From Brachycybe producta (Eukaryota; Arthropoda; Diplopoda; Playtdesmida; Andrognathidae), in NCBI GenBank assembly GCA_036925085.1, contig JAUPFP010000004.1:572001-636000 (forward strand): a stretch of 64,000 nucleotides of DNA, written 5' to 3'. Made by a program: the position numbers and the translations under genes. Within the stretch, counting starts at the first letter, position 1. Each line of letters begins with the position of its first letter. This document shows positions 28,216-42,741 of the stretch, piece after piece. The notes beneath the pieces are model-generated. The model was not told the DNA's origin. It did no database searches and saw nothing but the letters and a program-made list of their open reading frames with translations.

Positions 28216-29724
28216 TTTGAAGTAAAATATAGGCCTATTTTAGGTGAACCAATTTAGGTAAAATGGTATATTAGCATAAATGTTTTTAGATGAGAATTAC
28301 TTCTTTTATTTCAACGTATAGATGTATAGGCCTGCTGTCATTTAGGTGAAAATACATTTAGAGTACAATGATATTTGGTATTGTTTAGGTAAAGTGTCTT
28401 AGAACCTTTAAAACTGCTAAACAAGTTTATTTTCAAAGATATTGGCATACAATATTTTTAAGAGACACCATTCTAGTTTCTTACAACTTTTGAGTTGCCT
28501 CTAAGTTTTAAAAATGGTTATGACCACATTACAAATGAATATCTATGTTTGAATTACGTTATTAAATTTATCTTTCAAAGTTTGAACCACTTTAAACTAT
28601 TTTCTTTTTTAAGAAGTTTTTAGATAACAAAAAATGGGCACCCACAATGACACAGGTATTTAATGAATTTACAGCTCAGGAAATTGGATTTCTTTAGTCT
28701 TCTTCGAACTGTATTATCAATTCTAACCATAGTCAAATACACACAAGGTGGTCTTCAGTAAAGAGAAAAAAAAATTTTGCATTGTCATTGGAAAATGTTC
28801 AAACAAATTATTTTTAAGAAACTCGGTTAAGAACTTCAGAAAACAATAGGAGAAAATAATAAAAAAAGAAGTTTCAAAAAGAAAAAAAAAAGAATTAATG
28901 GTTAACATAACCAGTAACAACCTAGGTATTCAATATCACATTTCAAAATTAAACTTTGAAAAAAAAAAAAACTGAACAAAAAATGTAACCTAATAAATCG
29001 TCCTGACTACATTTACAAGCAAGATTTAGGAGCGTGGAGCCTGGAGGAACGCCACTGTCCAGGTGTCCACTTACAGTGGACACAACAGGCACGTACTGGC
29101 ACAGGTGACATTGCGGCAAATGTGGCGGTCATTCTAGGCGCCAATGCGCCAAACATTGACTTTTATACAATGCTGAGTGGTGCAACTAACAAGCGTTTTA
29201 TTTAAAGATACGTAGTTCTAAAACAATAACACATACACGTTTGTAATTTAAACTAATTGTAAATAACATAATAAAATATACCTGTAAAAAATTTGAATTA
29301 TATTATTTGTGAAATTAAAAAAAGTTATTGGATAAACAAGCCAGCAGAAGTCCCTCAAAATTGTGATTCCCCAGGATCCACTCTATACTGAAAGGGTTCC
29401 AGGAGGCTCTCGAAACTAAGAAGATTCCCTGAGCATACAGAAACTGTTAAACCCTCGGGAACTTCTTAGAATTGGGTGTCCCTCAAGAGTGTCTCTCGTA
29501 ACTCCAAAATTTTAATTTATGTTTACCAAAATTTAACAGCTACTTAAATTTCAAATGTGTTTACATGTTTGGTACCTATATTGAAATAAATGTTGCTAAT
29601 TTTTGTTATTCGTCACTAGAAAAAAAAATATTTAGGGGGAGCAAAGCACTGACGCCGGATTTTGCCAGCCTAGGATTCCGTAGCTAATACGTGCCTGGGC
29701 GACACAACGAATACAAACGGCACC

Positions 29725-29779
29725 GGAACACTGAAAAACAACCACCAACGTCACATTGGTGGTTGTTTTTCAGTGTTCC
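29725..29779. repeat. Perfect 24-bp hairpin
   Basis: GGAACACTGAAAAACAACCA plus CCAA pairs without mismatch with its complement across a 7-nt loop (CGTCACA). It lies in a short GC-richer block (29,640-29,780). Confidence 0.95.
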
Positions 29780-32700
29780 AGTGTTTTTTGTGACTTTTAT
29801 TTTAGACAAGATATTTTTCTTATTGTTCAAATGCGAGTACATTTTTTTAATTATCCTTGTTTTTTTTAGGGGAAATCCACTAACAAGTGGGTAGGTCATA
29901 ATAAGATCTCCTCCTTTAATATGGAATATATGACCCATTCAGCCCAAAGTCATCATAAGGAAGTACTTAAAAAGTATATATATGGACATTCATGTAGAAA
30001 AGACTGTAACTAAATTGCTAGAAAAACTAACTAACAAAAACACTCTTTTTTGATAAAAGGAAAATAAAACAAATCCCCCCCCCCCAAAAAAAAATGCATA
30101 ACTTTAAAAATTTGTTAGCCCAAGAGGTTCTAATTACACTTTTCAAAACTTATATAAGGAATTGTATTTAAAAAAAACATGGGAGTGAATTGAAAAAAAA
30201 GTAAAGTGTAAAAAACGAAACAACAAAAAAATTAACTTGGCGTTGAAACAGCATCGTAAATAAAGAGTCAAACTGACGTGTGGTTCTCTAGTAAATATAG
30301 TAACTAGAAGAAATAAATACTTTTAAAGAAACTAAACAGGACCTGTAAATTCTCAAAAAAAACCGTGTGTGTTTATTTCTTTACCAATGCGGAAATATGT
30401 TCAAATGTGAAATTCCTATTTTGTTTGCTTGTATTTTTTTCGTCTTCTGAAAATGAATTTTTTTTTTATAAAATGCAACAACGAATGATTTACATTAAAA
30501 ATTACATTTCAAAAAATGTTTGAAAAAAAAATTGTTACAAAATCCAGCCGAGAAAAGTTAAATAGTAAAATACCTAAAAATAATCACTGAACTTTTCATT
30601 TGAAGGTTTAGAGAGAAAAGAAATTTCCCATCTTGAGACCACATGTTTAAAATTTTTCATCATTATACTTGTGTAACAAAACTAACAACTTCTCCCTCAC
30701 TTTTTTTTACTTAAAAAAAAGATGCCATTTATTTGCAAAAAGTGAGAAAAAGAAAATAGGAAGAAAAATAACAAAAATTTTGAGCATAACTTCATATTTA
30801 AAGATTTTTTAAAAAAGATAATGTCGGAAGTATAAATGAAATATATGTATGGACATAGTCCATTTACAAATGAAATGCTTCTAATTGACTTCCTGTTGCT
30901 GGTGCCTATTTAAAAAAATACTATAAGACCATTAAGTTATTTAGCTCACTGTGGTCAAGACTCTTAAAGGCCCAGCTGGACCTCCACATGGAACTTCTAA
31001 AGTTTTAACTGTGTTCATGAACTTGTAGTATCCATAGTATTGCATGTATGAAAACAAAGTCTCATTCACAAAAGTTTTTCCATAAACTTTTCAAAGTTAT
31101 TGACCAAAACAAAAAGTTGACAAAAACAATTTAAAAAACACATTTGAGCTTCCAAATAAAAAATACACAAAGTTAAATACAAAAAGCCCATGAACCAGTG
31201 GGCTTCTGCACAAAAGTCTAGCTCAGTCCATGTGCTGGGCTGAGCCTGGACTAAAAATCTTATGAAAAAAAAAATGCCCATGGACTTTGTAGGCCTCATA
31301 GACCTGGTGGGCTTCATGGGCCTCGTCATGGGCTTTGTGGGCTGAGCTTACACAGAGCCTCATTTTTTTATACAAAATGTAGGTCTCTACTTTCACATAA
31401 TATGATAAGTTGATAACAGTTTTAGTCTCAAATTAAAAAAGAAACTTGGTACATAAACATTCAAATTAGGGGTCTTATTACAAAAAAAAATCACATAATT
31501 GTGACAGTCATACCGTATGATGTCACGTCTTGTGCACACCAGTCAATAACAGTCATATGACTATAATTGTCCTAATTTTTTTAATTTGCTTTTGTGATTG
31601 CTACAAGCTTATGGGCTAAATATAACAATTTACTGTAATATGACAGTCTTAATATTTTCTGTCTGTACTGAGGTCCAAGGGTTCCAAATTAGAAAAACGC
31701 TCTCGAATGACACTTTTTTGTGACTTGGTGCCTTGTTCAGAAGAGGATGCAATGTACTAAATTTCCTTCTTGAATATAATTAAAAAATGACACAAAGTTT
31801 AACATGAATAACAATAGTTCCAAATTACAAAACAAGAGTGTTTTAATTTCATTATTTTTTCAAAAGAAAAAAAAAATTTGTTGAAAAGAAGCAAGCGGTC
31901 AGTGCCCTATAGCAAAAATGTCCTTCCAAAAAGTTCAGATTTGTCTTTCGACACGCTTATTTCAGAGGGTCCCTACGGTGTTCTTAATTTTAAAATGTAT
32001 ATATACAGTATATACATTGGATGCTGTTTGTTAACTTTTTTTTTCATATTTTTTTGTTGGTTTCCTTTTGGTTCAAGAGACCAGAATTTGTTATTAGATA
32101 CGCATAGTCAGAAAAATGAAAAATTAACTTGCAAACAAACCACACACAAGAGAAAGAGATAGAAAGTGGTAGCTTTTTAAAAAAAGTAGAAAAATGTATG
32201 TATATATTGTGTGTATAAGTACAAAATGTCAGTCGTGGTTTTACATTTTTTTAAACTAAACTTTTTCTTCTTCTTTTTTAGTAAAGAAGAAAATAGAGAG
32301 AAGATTGAGGGGGCTCAACCTGGCCGAAACTGAAAAATTCAATTTTAGATTCATGATTTATACTGAAGTTGCGCCCAGTCACTGCGTGTGTCCACCAAAA
32401 AAAAAGCCCTGTTGTCTTCCTAAAATGTGATTGATTCGCGCCCCTTGACTTCAACGCTGTCAGTTTTGAACTCAGTCAAACAAACAACAACTCCTATATA
32501 TTTATGAAAAATACCTTGAATAAAAACAACAACAACAATAGTGAAAATAATTTTTTTTTAAAAAAAATTATGATCTATAGAGACAAAATACACTTAACCC
32601 TTTATGTACCCTATGACACTCTTATTATTTCATAAACAAGTGTTTTATTAAATTTCTATTAAATTTTTAACTTATTGTTGTGACAGACTTTGTGTGTGTC

Positions 32701-33778
32701 ACTGTCTTGTGTATTATGCGACAAAGTAGATAGAAAAAAACAACAAATATTTCATATTTATAAATTATATAAGCAACAAAATAAATCTTTTGCTAATGTT
32801 GTTCTATAAGAACATTTTTTTCTACTGATTACCTACAATTGAAGATAGTCAGCCAACCAGCTATAAATATCATATAACTAGGTCAATTTAATTATAAAAC
32901 AACTTATCATCTTTTATGTATCATTTCAAATGATTTATTATTGTTAAGATGCAATCAAAGATGTCTGACATTTAGGTAAAATGTCAGTCAAGATCAAGGT
33001 GATTCAAATTCAATTTATAGTTACGATAGCTTCAATAAAGAAGGTAGAACTTATAGCAAAAATAACCTATAATTCAGTCCCATTAATTGCAACTTTCTAA
33101 TCGAATTTATATAGCTACATGTATTATCAAATGATAAACAACTAATTAATCATTCATTAGTGAAACCTTGAGAGTCATAATTTAGTGTTGTAATATTTGT
33201 ACGTAGTAGCCGCGACTTTTACGTTCAATAAATTAATTATAAAATATTGATTTTAATGATGCAGAATGATGCACTCCTAAAGAAATGAAGGACCTTACTT
33301 ACATTGTCAGCAAACCTAACAATATTCACAGTAAGTTTCACTGTTAAACGGCGATCACATTGGCAATGTTTAAAGCAAGATTCACTGCAATGTGTCTTTG
33401 AATTAATTGCAATTGCAAATTTTGCAAGATTTGGTAGTGATTTATTTGCACACTGACTTGTACTGCTGATATTTTGCGAGAAATTGTGCAAAATTCGAAG
33501 TAATATTTGGCTCATTTGCACTAAAGCATATTTGCTCTTGCACTAAATCTTGCAAGAAAACAGCCAGAGTGATTATTGATTAACAATGTGATTGGCAATT
33601 AAACTTTAACCCTCTGACCAAGGTTCGAACCCAGAAAAATGCTGTTCAAACATGCTCAATAATAAAAATTGGGGGTTTTCTATGTTGGAGCAGTGCTTAG
33701 AGGAGTCAAGTTTTAAGTTTAAGTGTCACATTTCCTTACTGATTACCACTTGGAATCGAAAACTCAATTTTTGTTTTA

Positions 33779-33985
33779 AAGTTCAACAATCGAAAAGTCC
33801 TTAAAAAGCTTCAGAAGACCTAAAAACGATAATAAATTCCCAAAAAGAAAAAAAAACGACCAAAGACTTATTGTCTTTCCATTTTTAAAACAAGTTCAAC
33901 AATCGAAAAGTCCTAAAAATGCTTTTAGAACATGGGAAGTCCTAAAAGTTCATCATAAATCTCAAAACGTAAAAAAAAGCCTAAA
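33779..33985 (+). repeat. Imperfect direct repeat, period about 114 bp
   Basis: AAGTTCAACAATCGAAAAGT, followed by CCTxAAAAxGCTTxxGAA, occurs at 33,779 and again at 33,893, followed in both by an A-rich tract and further CCTAAAA words. Confidence 0.7.
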
Positions 33986-34463
33986 ATACTTTCAGTGTGC
34001 CCTCACCCGCCTCATACGTACAAAGGCATTTATCTTGACTTTGAAATTAATTACATATTATGTATAAGTACAATAAATTAAAATTCAAAATTTACTAATT
34101 GACGTTTAGATTTACATGAAACAAAAATGAGCAGACAACAACAGAACCTCAGATGTCATAAACAATAGGACATGAAATAATTTTAAGGGCAATAAGTTTA
34201 ACTTTCAGATGAAAAACAAAAAAAAAAACACAACACAAAATATCACCTGTAACAAGAATAGATGACATGACAAAAATATAATAAACTTCACCATAGTTAA
34301 TAAAGGAGTAAAATAAGTCAGAAAAAAAAAGCAAAAGAATGAAACTAGAAAAAAAAGTCAAGTTGAATGTAGTTATGCTTACAAATTTCAAAGTGCATCA
34401 AGAAGCAAGATGTTCACAGCAGGGATTTAATGGATATTTCAAGAAACTTTAAACATTTTTACT

Positions 34464-34464
<1 letters not shown>

Positions 34465-34511
<47 letters not shown>

Positions 34512-34512
34512 G

Positions 34513-34583
<71 letters not shown>
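34465..34583. repeat. (GA)n microsatellite, 119 bp
   Basis: A long purine strand of GA dinucleotides with a few GGG and AAA interruptions. Its long open frames (Glu/Arg or Ser/Leu repeats) are artefacts. It can form a triplex. Confidence 0.98.
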
Positions 34584-34587
<4 letters not shown>

Positions 34588-35488
34588 CCAACAACAACAA
34601 AATCTAAATATATATAAATCTCGAAATTGTCTCAAGAGGTGTCTCAAATGAATAATAACAACTAGAAAACAAATAACCACAGAACTCAATTGTGGAATAA
34701 TGAGCCTGTTTGCATATATGTTGTGCCACCACCTGCTGCACATCAACATGCACTTTCACTACATTAAAAGAAAAAAACAACATGTCTAAAAAAATTTAAG
34801 AAAAGGACCATCTAATGAAATACGTCTTTAAATATTTTACTAAATAAATTTTTCTTTACATTTTCTTTGAAACCATTTGTTTTATGAGTGAAATATATTT
34901 AAGAAAGAAAAAAAATCAACTTTATGAATAAGTAGAAAGAAAAATGATTGGGAACATGTTTGGTGTCACAACAAAGAAAGCTAGGGGCTTTTAATATAAT
35001 GCTCAGAATAATTCATAAAAAATTTGTTAAATTTTGCTAGAAAAGAAAATGGCTACAAATATTGACCAAAAAAACATGTTCAAAACGTCTAGAAAAACAA
35101 TATTTTTTCAACACGTCTAATATAAAAAAATATACAAATATTCATCCAAACTTCATAAATTATAGTTGCTGCATCGGGGAAAATAATGTTTCTTTATTTT
35201 GTAAAGTATCTATAAGGAAGACTGCTCCACCTCTAAGACAACCAGATTCTGGATGTACATGACTTTGGCATTTTCAATTTCAATTTGAATAATAACTTTG
35301 TAAGCACTTCAGAGGGCCTCTAGCAGAGACTATTTAGTCCAAAAGCAGCATAGAAATGCATTGCCAACATAAACTTATATCACCACCTCGTATTATAACA
35401 ATTCCACATGCAAATATAATATTGAGTTGAATGGCTGCATTAGTCTATATACCTTGGTGAATAGCACCTAGGGTATAAATTCTCTAAA

Positions 35489-35561
35489 TCAAAACATTTC
35501 CCAGTAAGTAAATTCCATTGTCGGTTCGACAATGGAATTTACTTACTGGGAAATGTTTTGA
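35489..35561. repeat. Perfect 35-bp hairpin
   Basis: The arms are perfectly complementary over 35 bp, around TTTCCCAGTAAGTAAATTCC and CATTGTCG, with a 3-nt GTT loop. Confidence 0.95.
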
Positions 35562-35562
35562 G

Positions 35563-35641
35563 AAAAAAAATAAGGAGTTTGGCCATTTGTACCTAGGGTG
35601 GTTCACCCTAGGTACAAATGGCCAAAATCCTTATTTTTTTT
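35563..35641. repeat. Near-perfect 38-bp hairpin, adjacent to the previous one
   Basis: The arms pair at 37 of 38 positions, around GGCCATTTGTACCTAGGGTG. The loop is again GTT with a G-C closing pair. The only gap between the two hairpins is one base. Confidence 0.95.
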
Positions 35642-38600
35642 AGAGTGGTCATTTCTACCCATACAGTATATACAGCTTTGTGAAGTGTACTAGCGATTTT
35701 CTTTGGACAAGACCACACTAACATTTTTTTAAGAATGTTAAGGCTGAAGTTAGCCCTATGAAGTATGAACTGCTAACATGGCGTAACCAAGTTCTGTTAT
35801 CAAATATCAGGCCGTAATAAGTCTCATATGATGATATGAGGAGCATATAATGCAAAAACTGCAAAATGTACATGCTGATCTTTACACTCAAGAAAGCCAG
35901 CACGTGCATTAAGATAATTTCTTTCTTAAGTAGGGTAGCTGAAGCTCGCATAGTTTCCGGACAAGTTTACTTTACAGATGACCCACGAACACGTTGTTTC
36001 TTGTTTCTGGATGCTAATTTTCCGTTTTCTTTACAGATAATCCTTTTTTCGTTAGTTTCGGAATGCAGCCATTGTCACTTATTCCAATTATTTGTTTCTT
36101 TCTTTTTAAAAGAAAACTGAATTTCTGAAATCATAAATTTAATGTATAAGATAACAAACATTAAGTCCGTCCTTTCTTTGTAATAGTTGTTCTTCTTTTA
36201 GCAATACAAATTTATTTTTTACGTTTTTTTTAACATAAATAAAATCTGAAATCTGAAACTTTGAATTGAAATATGAAACAACAAGTTTTAAAGTTGGAGA
36301 GAAAATAAACAAAAGAGTTGCCATGTTCCATGTGTATACGTTGAATCGGTGAATTGTTTATGAAATATTCAATAATTTACATATAAATTATGGAGTGGTT
36401 TCACTTGTATTATGAATGTCTAACACGTAAAGTTTCAGTAGCCCAACCTTTTCTGTTGGAAAGGTGGGTTTTTAGTACTACATAACATTGAATGATGACC
36501 CTTTACTATAAACTTTTTTGTACAGATTTCTCTTATGTATCTCCTTAATATACGCTGTAAATACAACAAGAAAAGCTGAGCTTGATCATTGACACAGTGG
36601 TTTACAACTGTTGGCACCTAACAGGCATATGAACTTTTAGAATAAACGGCTTGTCTTACCAACTTACCAGACAACCTTCTCCTTTTTTTCTCTCCCCTTT
36701 ACCTTTTTTTTTACCATCCAACAATGAAAAAAAAGGTAAAGTTTATGAGTTGGTTTTATTTACACACACCGCTGCCTCAAGGTGTTTCTTAAGTGAAAAG
36801 TTGCAAACACACTTTGCATAGAAATGACTTGATCAAATATGAGTTAATGACTTGTAGGAGTGGTCTTGTCTATAAGTTTTGGTAAAAGTTAAAATCAACT
36901 CAGTATGTATTCACTATTCAATGTCTATAGAATTATTGTACATTTTATAATGACACAAACCAACAAAAAAAAAGGTGGAATGTCAATTAATGGTGGTGTT
37001 GTGTAAGAGAGAGTGTGGGTGATCTTACACCAATACCTCATTTGTTTTAATTGTTCTAACAAATATCAGTTGGACATGATATTGAAAACGAAAAGAAGAA
37101 AAAAGTAGCAGAGACAACTTTTGAAAATTGGTATCAATGAGATATCACTTCAATAATGTATATTGCTGAACAAATTGTGACAATCTTTCAACCCTATAAA
37201 TTAACTGCAAGCATGAAAAACTCTTCAAAATATTCTTTCAAAACAGTTTCTATCTTAGATTTATCACTATAGAAATGAGAGGAGTTTTTCTTTTTAAAAA
37301 AAAAAATACCAAATGTCCATCAACTTATACAAAAGTTATGAACAAATTGAATAAAAATAGCCTAAGAGAATAAATAGCAAAAGAAAACACTTAAAAGTTA
37401 TTACTTATTTGCCAATAAACTTGGGCTATATCTCACATCTGATTACTCTTTTGTGACTCCTCTCAATGCAAATATTTGTTTAAAATATTCTCGGCTTTAA
37501 AATAAGAGTGAAGAAGAAGAAGACTTCAATGCAATAGAAATTTACGTTAACTGATTAAAAGAAAAAGGAGGATAAATAAGAAAACATTTAAAACAATTTA
37601 TGGATATTAACAAAGTCAATAGAAATATTTTTTGACAACTCAAAGTAACACATAAAACGATGAAAGAAAAAACGGGCAATTTTTTTATTGGACTATTTTA
37701 TGTGTTGTGGCGTAAAAAAATATGGTCAAAGGACAATTTAGTGCCCCGTTTTCATATTTTATACCGTTGTAAACTGCTATTTTTCTCAAGTTAAAATGTT
37801 CACAGTTTAATAATTTTTATCAATTGGAAAAAGGACCTTAAGAAGTGTTTAAAAGCCATTTAAATTATATAAATGAAGGAAAAGAATTTAATAAAATATT
37901 TCTGAAACCACCTTAAGAAATTGAAAATGTACGGAAAACTAGAAGGGTAAATGAATCTTCTAATCGCATTTTTTTCATTTTGATATTTTTAAAAATATAC
38001 TTTTTATAGCAATTTCAAATTTTTGATTTTCGGCATGGTTTTTTTTTTGTTTCGTCGTTGGGTCAAAAGAGAAAAGTTGGAAAATTTAGTCATTTTTCAA
38101 ACTACCACAAAAATGTACTTCTAAAAATATCAAAGTGAAAATCCCACTTAATTATGTGATTTGATTACTCTTCTAGCTTCTGGCTTAAACACTTTGAAAG
38201 TTTTTTCTTAAAATTATTATCAAAATTTTCCTGACATATTTTCTTACAAAAAATACTTAAATGCATATTGATTAACCCTTGATAAGAGTTTCACAATTAG
38301 TAGTTATATCATATGTTTGTAATAAGATATAATTTTAGAGAAAGGAAAAATAAAACTCTCATTTTTCATATTATCACAAAAAATGTCACATAAATTAAGA
38401 TGAAGAGTAAAAACGAAAACACGAATTTTTAGTCGTGAAAAATCCACCACACCTGTCATCAGGTTACAATTTCAGAATAAATAGTAGATCCTAATAAGAA
38501 ACAGACAAATCTCTCTCCAGATAGAGAGAGAGAGAGAAAAACACGGCAATGTGACACAAAACTACGGCATAGACACCATTCACAGCATGACATTTATATA

Positions 38601-38984
38601 AAGAAAAGAAGCACACCCATGAATGTCAAAAAGACCTACTGTATTTGATCTAGCCATGATTACAATGGACATTACAATGGACATGGCATGGTGGGTGACC
38701 AAAGAGAAAAACGTTTGTATTCAAGATGACCACACCTGGTCAGTCATCATTACTTACTGCCCACGCTGAAATTCGATATGGTTGCTATTGTATTCTTATT
38801 TTTTAAAAAACAACAATATTATAAAGCTATTGAGTGTGGTCAACCACATTACAAGTTCACAATCAAAAATCCATTGAGAAATCTGTGTATCCATCTGTGT
38901 AAAGCAGAATTGTTAATAAAATAATTCAAATTTGTCAGCAACTAAATTAGTTCTAAATTTGAAGTGGTTTTCGAAGTATAAATA

Positions 38985-39328
38985 CCTATCGAAGTCTGAT
39001 TATTCAGTCTTTGTCTTTCAGGTGCAAAGTGAAGAGAAGCTTGATTGTGTTTTAGAAACTAGAAGGGTAGCTCAATCACTTAAGGGTATTTTCTTGTTGA
39101 TATGCTGGTCTCTTTTAAAATAAGCTTTATTTGTGAGTTTAAATATGACCCGACTTTAAGCAGGCGATGCTTGACAGGTGATATTTTTTAATTTTTGTCT
39201 ATAAAATGTAGTAACCATAAGTGATTAAATGAGCTTCCCTTCTAGTTTCTTAAAGCACTTTCTAGTTTCTGTTAGTTTTTTTTTTCAGGAATCACAAAAT
39301 CAGCCGTTCATAAACCATCTTAAGAAGA
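38985..39328. mobile_element. TIR family A copy
   Basis: Near-complete copy: GAAACTAGAAGGGTAGCTCA, ATCACTTAAGGGTATTTTC, core GACCCGACTTTAAGCAGGCGAT, right arm AAGTGATTAAATGAGCTTCC and CTTCTAGTTTC, ending GTTCATAAACCATCTTAA. Confidence 0.75.
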
Positions 39329-40104
39329 AAACTTAATTAACCCTCTGAACATGGTTATTACTGCTAATATTAGTAGAACCTCTTGAACCGGGTTTTTAAT
39401 GTGTTGAAAAACTCTGCTCAGATGGTTCTGAAGTTGTAGTTCAAGTGTTAAAAGTTTCATACTTCAATATATGGGGGACCTGAGAATATCAGCAAAAGGT
39501 TCTCAATGTTCAACAAGGACCCAAATAAACTTAAATGTATCCTCTTGTTAAATAAATTACCAGCTATATATGTATGGTTTTTTTTTAAAAAAATTTCTTC
39601 AGAATGTCATCCATTTGAAACTGATGAAGTGGAATAAGTAGAAAAGACGGATCATCTCATCTTAGGAGGGCTAAAAGGTAGCTTAAACCAATTATTTGTG
39701 AAGAGATGTCTGCAATGCAATAATTAATCTCTCTCATCCATGGTAAAAACGCATCTTTTTTTTTTGTTGCAGATGGTCATCAATAATGACATCAGAAACG
39801 TTTGCATTTTTCAAGGCACTTGCCTCATTATTACCAGTAAATGTTTCATTGCCCCAAAAAAAAAATAACTTCAAGAGGGGGGCATAAAGTTGTATTCATG
39901 CATATCACGTGACATTGGTTTAAGGTTCTTGGGAGTTCTAAGCAGGGGTCCAATTATTGCCAAAATATATTTAGGATTCAGTTCATGTATGGCACACAAA
40001 TGAATACTGTTGCAAAATATAGGGGCCTGTTGTTTGGTAATTTGGTTATAGGATTGACTGTATAGGCTACACACATCTGGGTACAAAATTAAGTTTTTCT
40101 CAAG

Positions 40105-40735
40105 ATGGTTTATAAACAGCTGATCATTTAACTCTGGTTATTCTGTCGTTCAGAAGCAAAATTATGAGAAACTAGATAATGTTTTAGAAACTTTCTAGAA
40201 TGGTAGCTGAATCACAGTATAGTATGTTATTGTTGATATCTTTCAAAATAAACTTTTATTAAATACTTTTTAAAAAAATATCATCATCTACTTAAGGTTG
40301 GGTCATTTTTAAACTCACAAAAAACAAGCTTTAATTTAAAAGATATCAACATGAAAATACTTACAAGTGATTGAGCTAATCACAAAAAAGCTTATTTTGA
40401 ACAAAATAAAGAAAAATTTCAAAGTGGTTTAAAACTAAGACTAGAATGGTAGGCTGGGTAACTGAATTACTTAAGGGTATTTTTATGTTAACATCTTTCA
40501 AAGTAAACTTTTTATAGACAAAAATTAAAAAAAAATCATCCGTTTAAAGTTAGATAATTTTCAAACTCATAAAAAAAACTTATTTTAAAATACTGTATAT
40601 CAACATGAAAATATTTGTAAATGATTGAGCTACCCTTCTAGTTTCTAAAATACTTTCTAATTTACACTTCTGCAAGACAAAAAAATAATCAAAAATTCAA
40701 ATAACAGCTGTTCATAAACCATTCTTAATAATGTA
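40105..40735. mobile_element. Two overlapping TIR family A copies
   Basis: The block opens GATGGTTTATAAACAGCTGA, has two arm pairs (turning points near 40,290 and 40,540), and closes with CAGCTGTTCATAAACCATTC. It is either a tandem pair or one copy inserted in another. Confidence 0.7.
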
Positions 40736-42741
40736 TTTTGAAAAAAACCTACAGTAGAAAACAATCCCAAACACTTTGTATACTTAAAAGTTCAAAAGTT
40801 CATTTGATGATAAGGACCCAGTAAATATAAAAATAATAATAATGTAATGATTGATTTACTGTGTATGTTCTTATTCTGCATTTTCTATCAACTAGTAGCT
40901 CCACTATAACTACACTGTGACTGTACTATTTTTTATTGTGATGTGTCAGAACTTCCAAAAATGGCAACAGAATCAGAGACGGAGACAGAGGGGTTTGAAA
41001 AAAAGTTACTTGTTGACAGCACATCAGCATCATCATCATCTTTTTCCATACATAAAAAGCAAACAAATATGGCTGCCAATTTGTCAGTAAAACGCAGACA
41101 TATCCTTTTTATATACCGGTATGGACATTTGATAGGTTATGTTAATATTTTTTTTGAAGAAAAAAAAAACAGTGTCTTGAAAATCCTCTAAACTTGAAAC
41201 TGAACCCAGTTTGTGGTTTTACTTCAAAAGTAAAGAAGAATTTTTCTATCTTGAAATACAGACATTGCTAGATGATTGATTCAGTCAAAACAAGAGATTT
41301 CCATATGGTTCCTAACTTTTCAGAGGATGTTTCATTTTATGTTATTATAACTTGCATTATATAACAATTTCGATGGTTTCCACACTCACTCCCTCTTTTT
41401 TTTAAAAAAAAATAAAAAGTTTTTCTCTCCTCTTCAAGTTTATAACAACAAGAGAAAAAAATCTTTGTGCCCTTCCAAATATCGGCTCTTTTTTCATGCC
41501 CAATTCCATGCTTCTTTTGTGCTTTAATTCAAAAACAGGTAGGGGGTCCAGTTTAAAAGAGAGGCCACTTTTATACAATGGCTCAATATGATTGTAGCAG
41601 GCATATATGCCTACCATAAGGTCCATCAAAATAAACTTTTCATTTTTTTCTTTTCTTCAAGATATAGCTTGTATATTTTTTGAGGCCATGAAAATAACAC
41701 AAAAAATATAATAATCATAATGATGAAAATTTCTCCCATCATGCAGTTGTCCCATGTTTTTTTTGTGAAGGGGTGCAATGAAAATGGAATGAAGGACAGA
41801 GGGGGTAAAACGACTGACAAAACACCTTTACTCCAGTACCCGGTATAAAAAATAAACCGTGCAAATTTGAACAAAAAAGTTGAACAATAGGCAGAGGGCA
41901 ATTCACTGAAGCTACACATTCAATAGGTTTCCTCAGTAATAACCTCTTTTTTAAAAAATACCCCCTTTTTCCTATCCTGTATCCACATACCCATTTTTTG
42001 TGGTTTGTTCTAAAAAAGAAGCCCACAAATTGTCTTTTTTTTTATAAATATCAGTTTTACAAATGATAATCAAAAAACAGACAAAAACGAACAAAGCTTT
42101 AATGTTTGAAGATGGTCGATTTTTTGTTTAGATGTGCAACAATTGTTTAGAAAAAAAACGTTTTGATAAAACTGAAAACTTTATTTTCTAACCTTCCCAA
42201 AAATATCAAATTTCACGATTTTAACTCAGAAATATAAGAGCAATTGTATCATTCTAAAGTAGCATTTGTACAAAGAAGGCAAAATTGAATTATGGCAGGT
42301 GGTAAGTGAATATAAAAGTGAACAGATGGAAAGAACACCAATAATTCTCATGTGGGCCAAACTGAGCAAGCACGCAAGCAACACCCGTGCCAACAACAAG
42401 CAATGGCCTCCTGAAACCCAGTTAACTATCTAACCGTGACTTTTAGCTACTGTACACGCCCATGTCCTATTGATTATATTATATACAAAATTGTCTGCAA
42501 TGTGGTTGGTGTCACTTCAAAGTCCATACAGACAAAATGGACAGGGTTACAAAATTATGGTGGCTAAAGGTCAGACTGCAAAATTTGCTTTTTGCAGCTT
42601 TAAAGCTAAGCTTTGCATTATTTTTTGTATCTTTTCATGTTATTGCACATTTGCGTTTTAATGCGTCTTTAAAAAGCAAATTGCTGCTGCTTCCTGTTTG
42701 GAACTTCCATTTTGGTTTGATTTTTACAGCAGGTTATAGCG

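Noticed and set aside
29684..29938. Overlapping frames on both strands around the 24-bp hairpin
   Set aside because: Both read through the palindrome (QPPTSHWWLFF and its shadow); no independent coding evidence.
31066..31329. Frame with a short MRPTKSM-type internal repeat
   Set aside because: The repeat follows from GGGC-rich short DNA repeats (CATGGGC, GTGGGC); no gene context.
34430..34749. Glu/Arg-repeat and Ser/Leu-repeat frames
   Set aside because: They arise from the (GA)n tract read in both directions.
41626..42026. Minus-strand frames of 95-97 codons
   Set aside because: Two overlapping frames in AT-rich DNA with Phe/Ser/Lys-rich translation and no exon borders.
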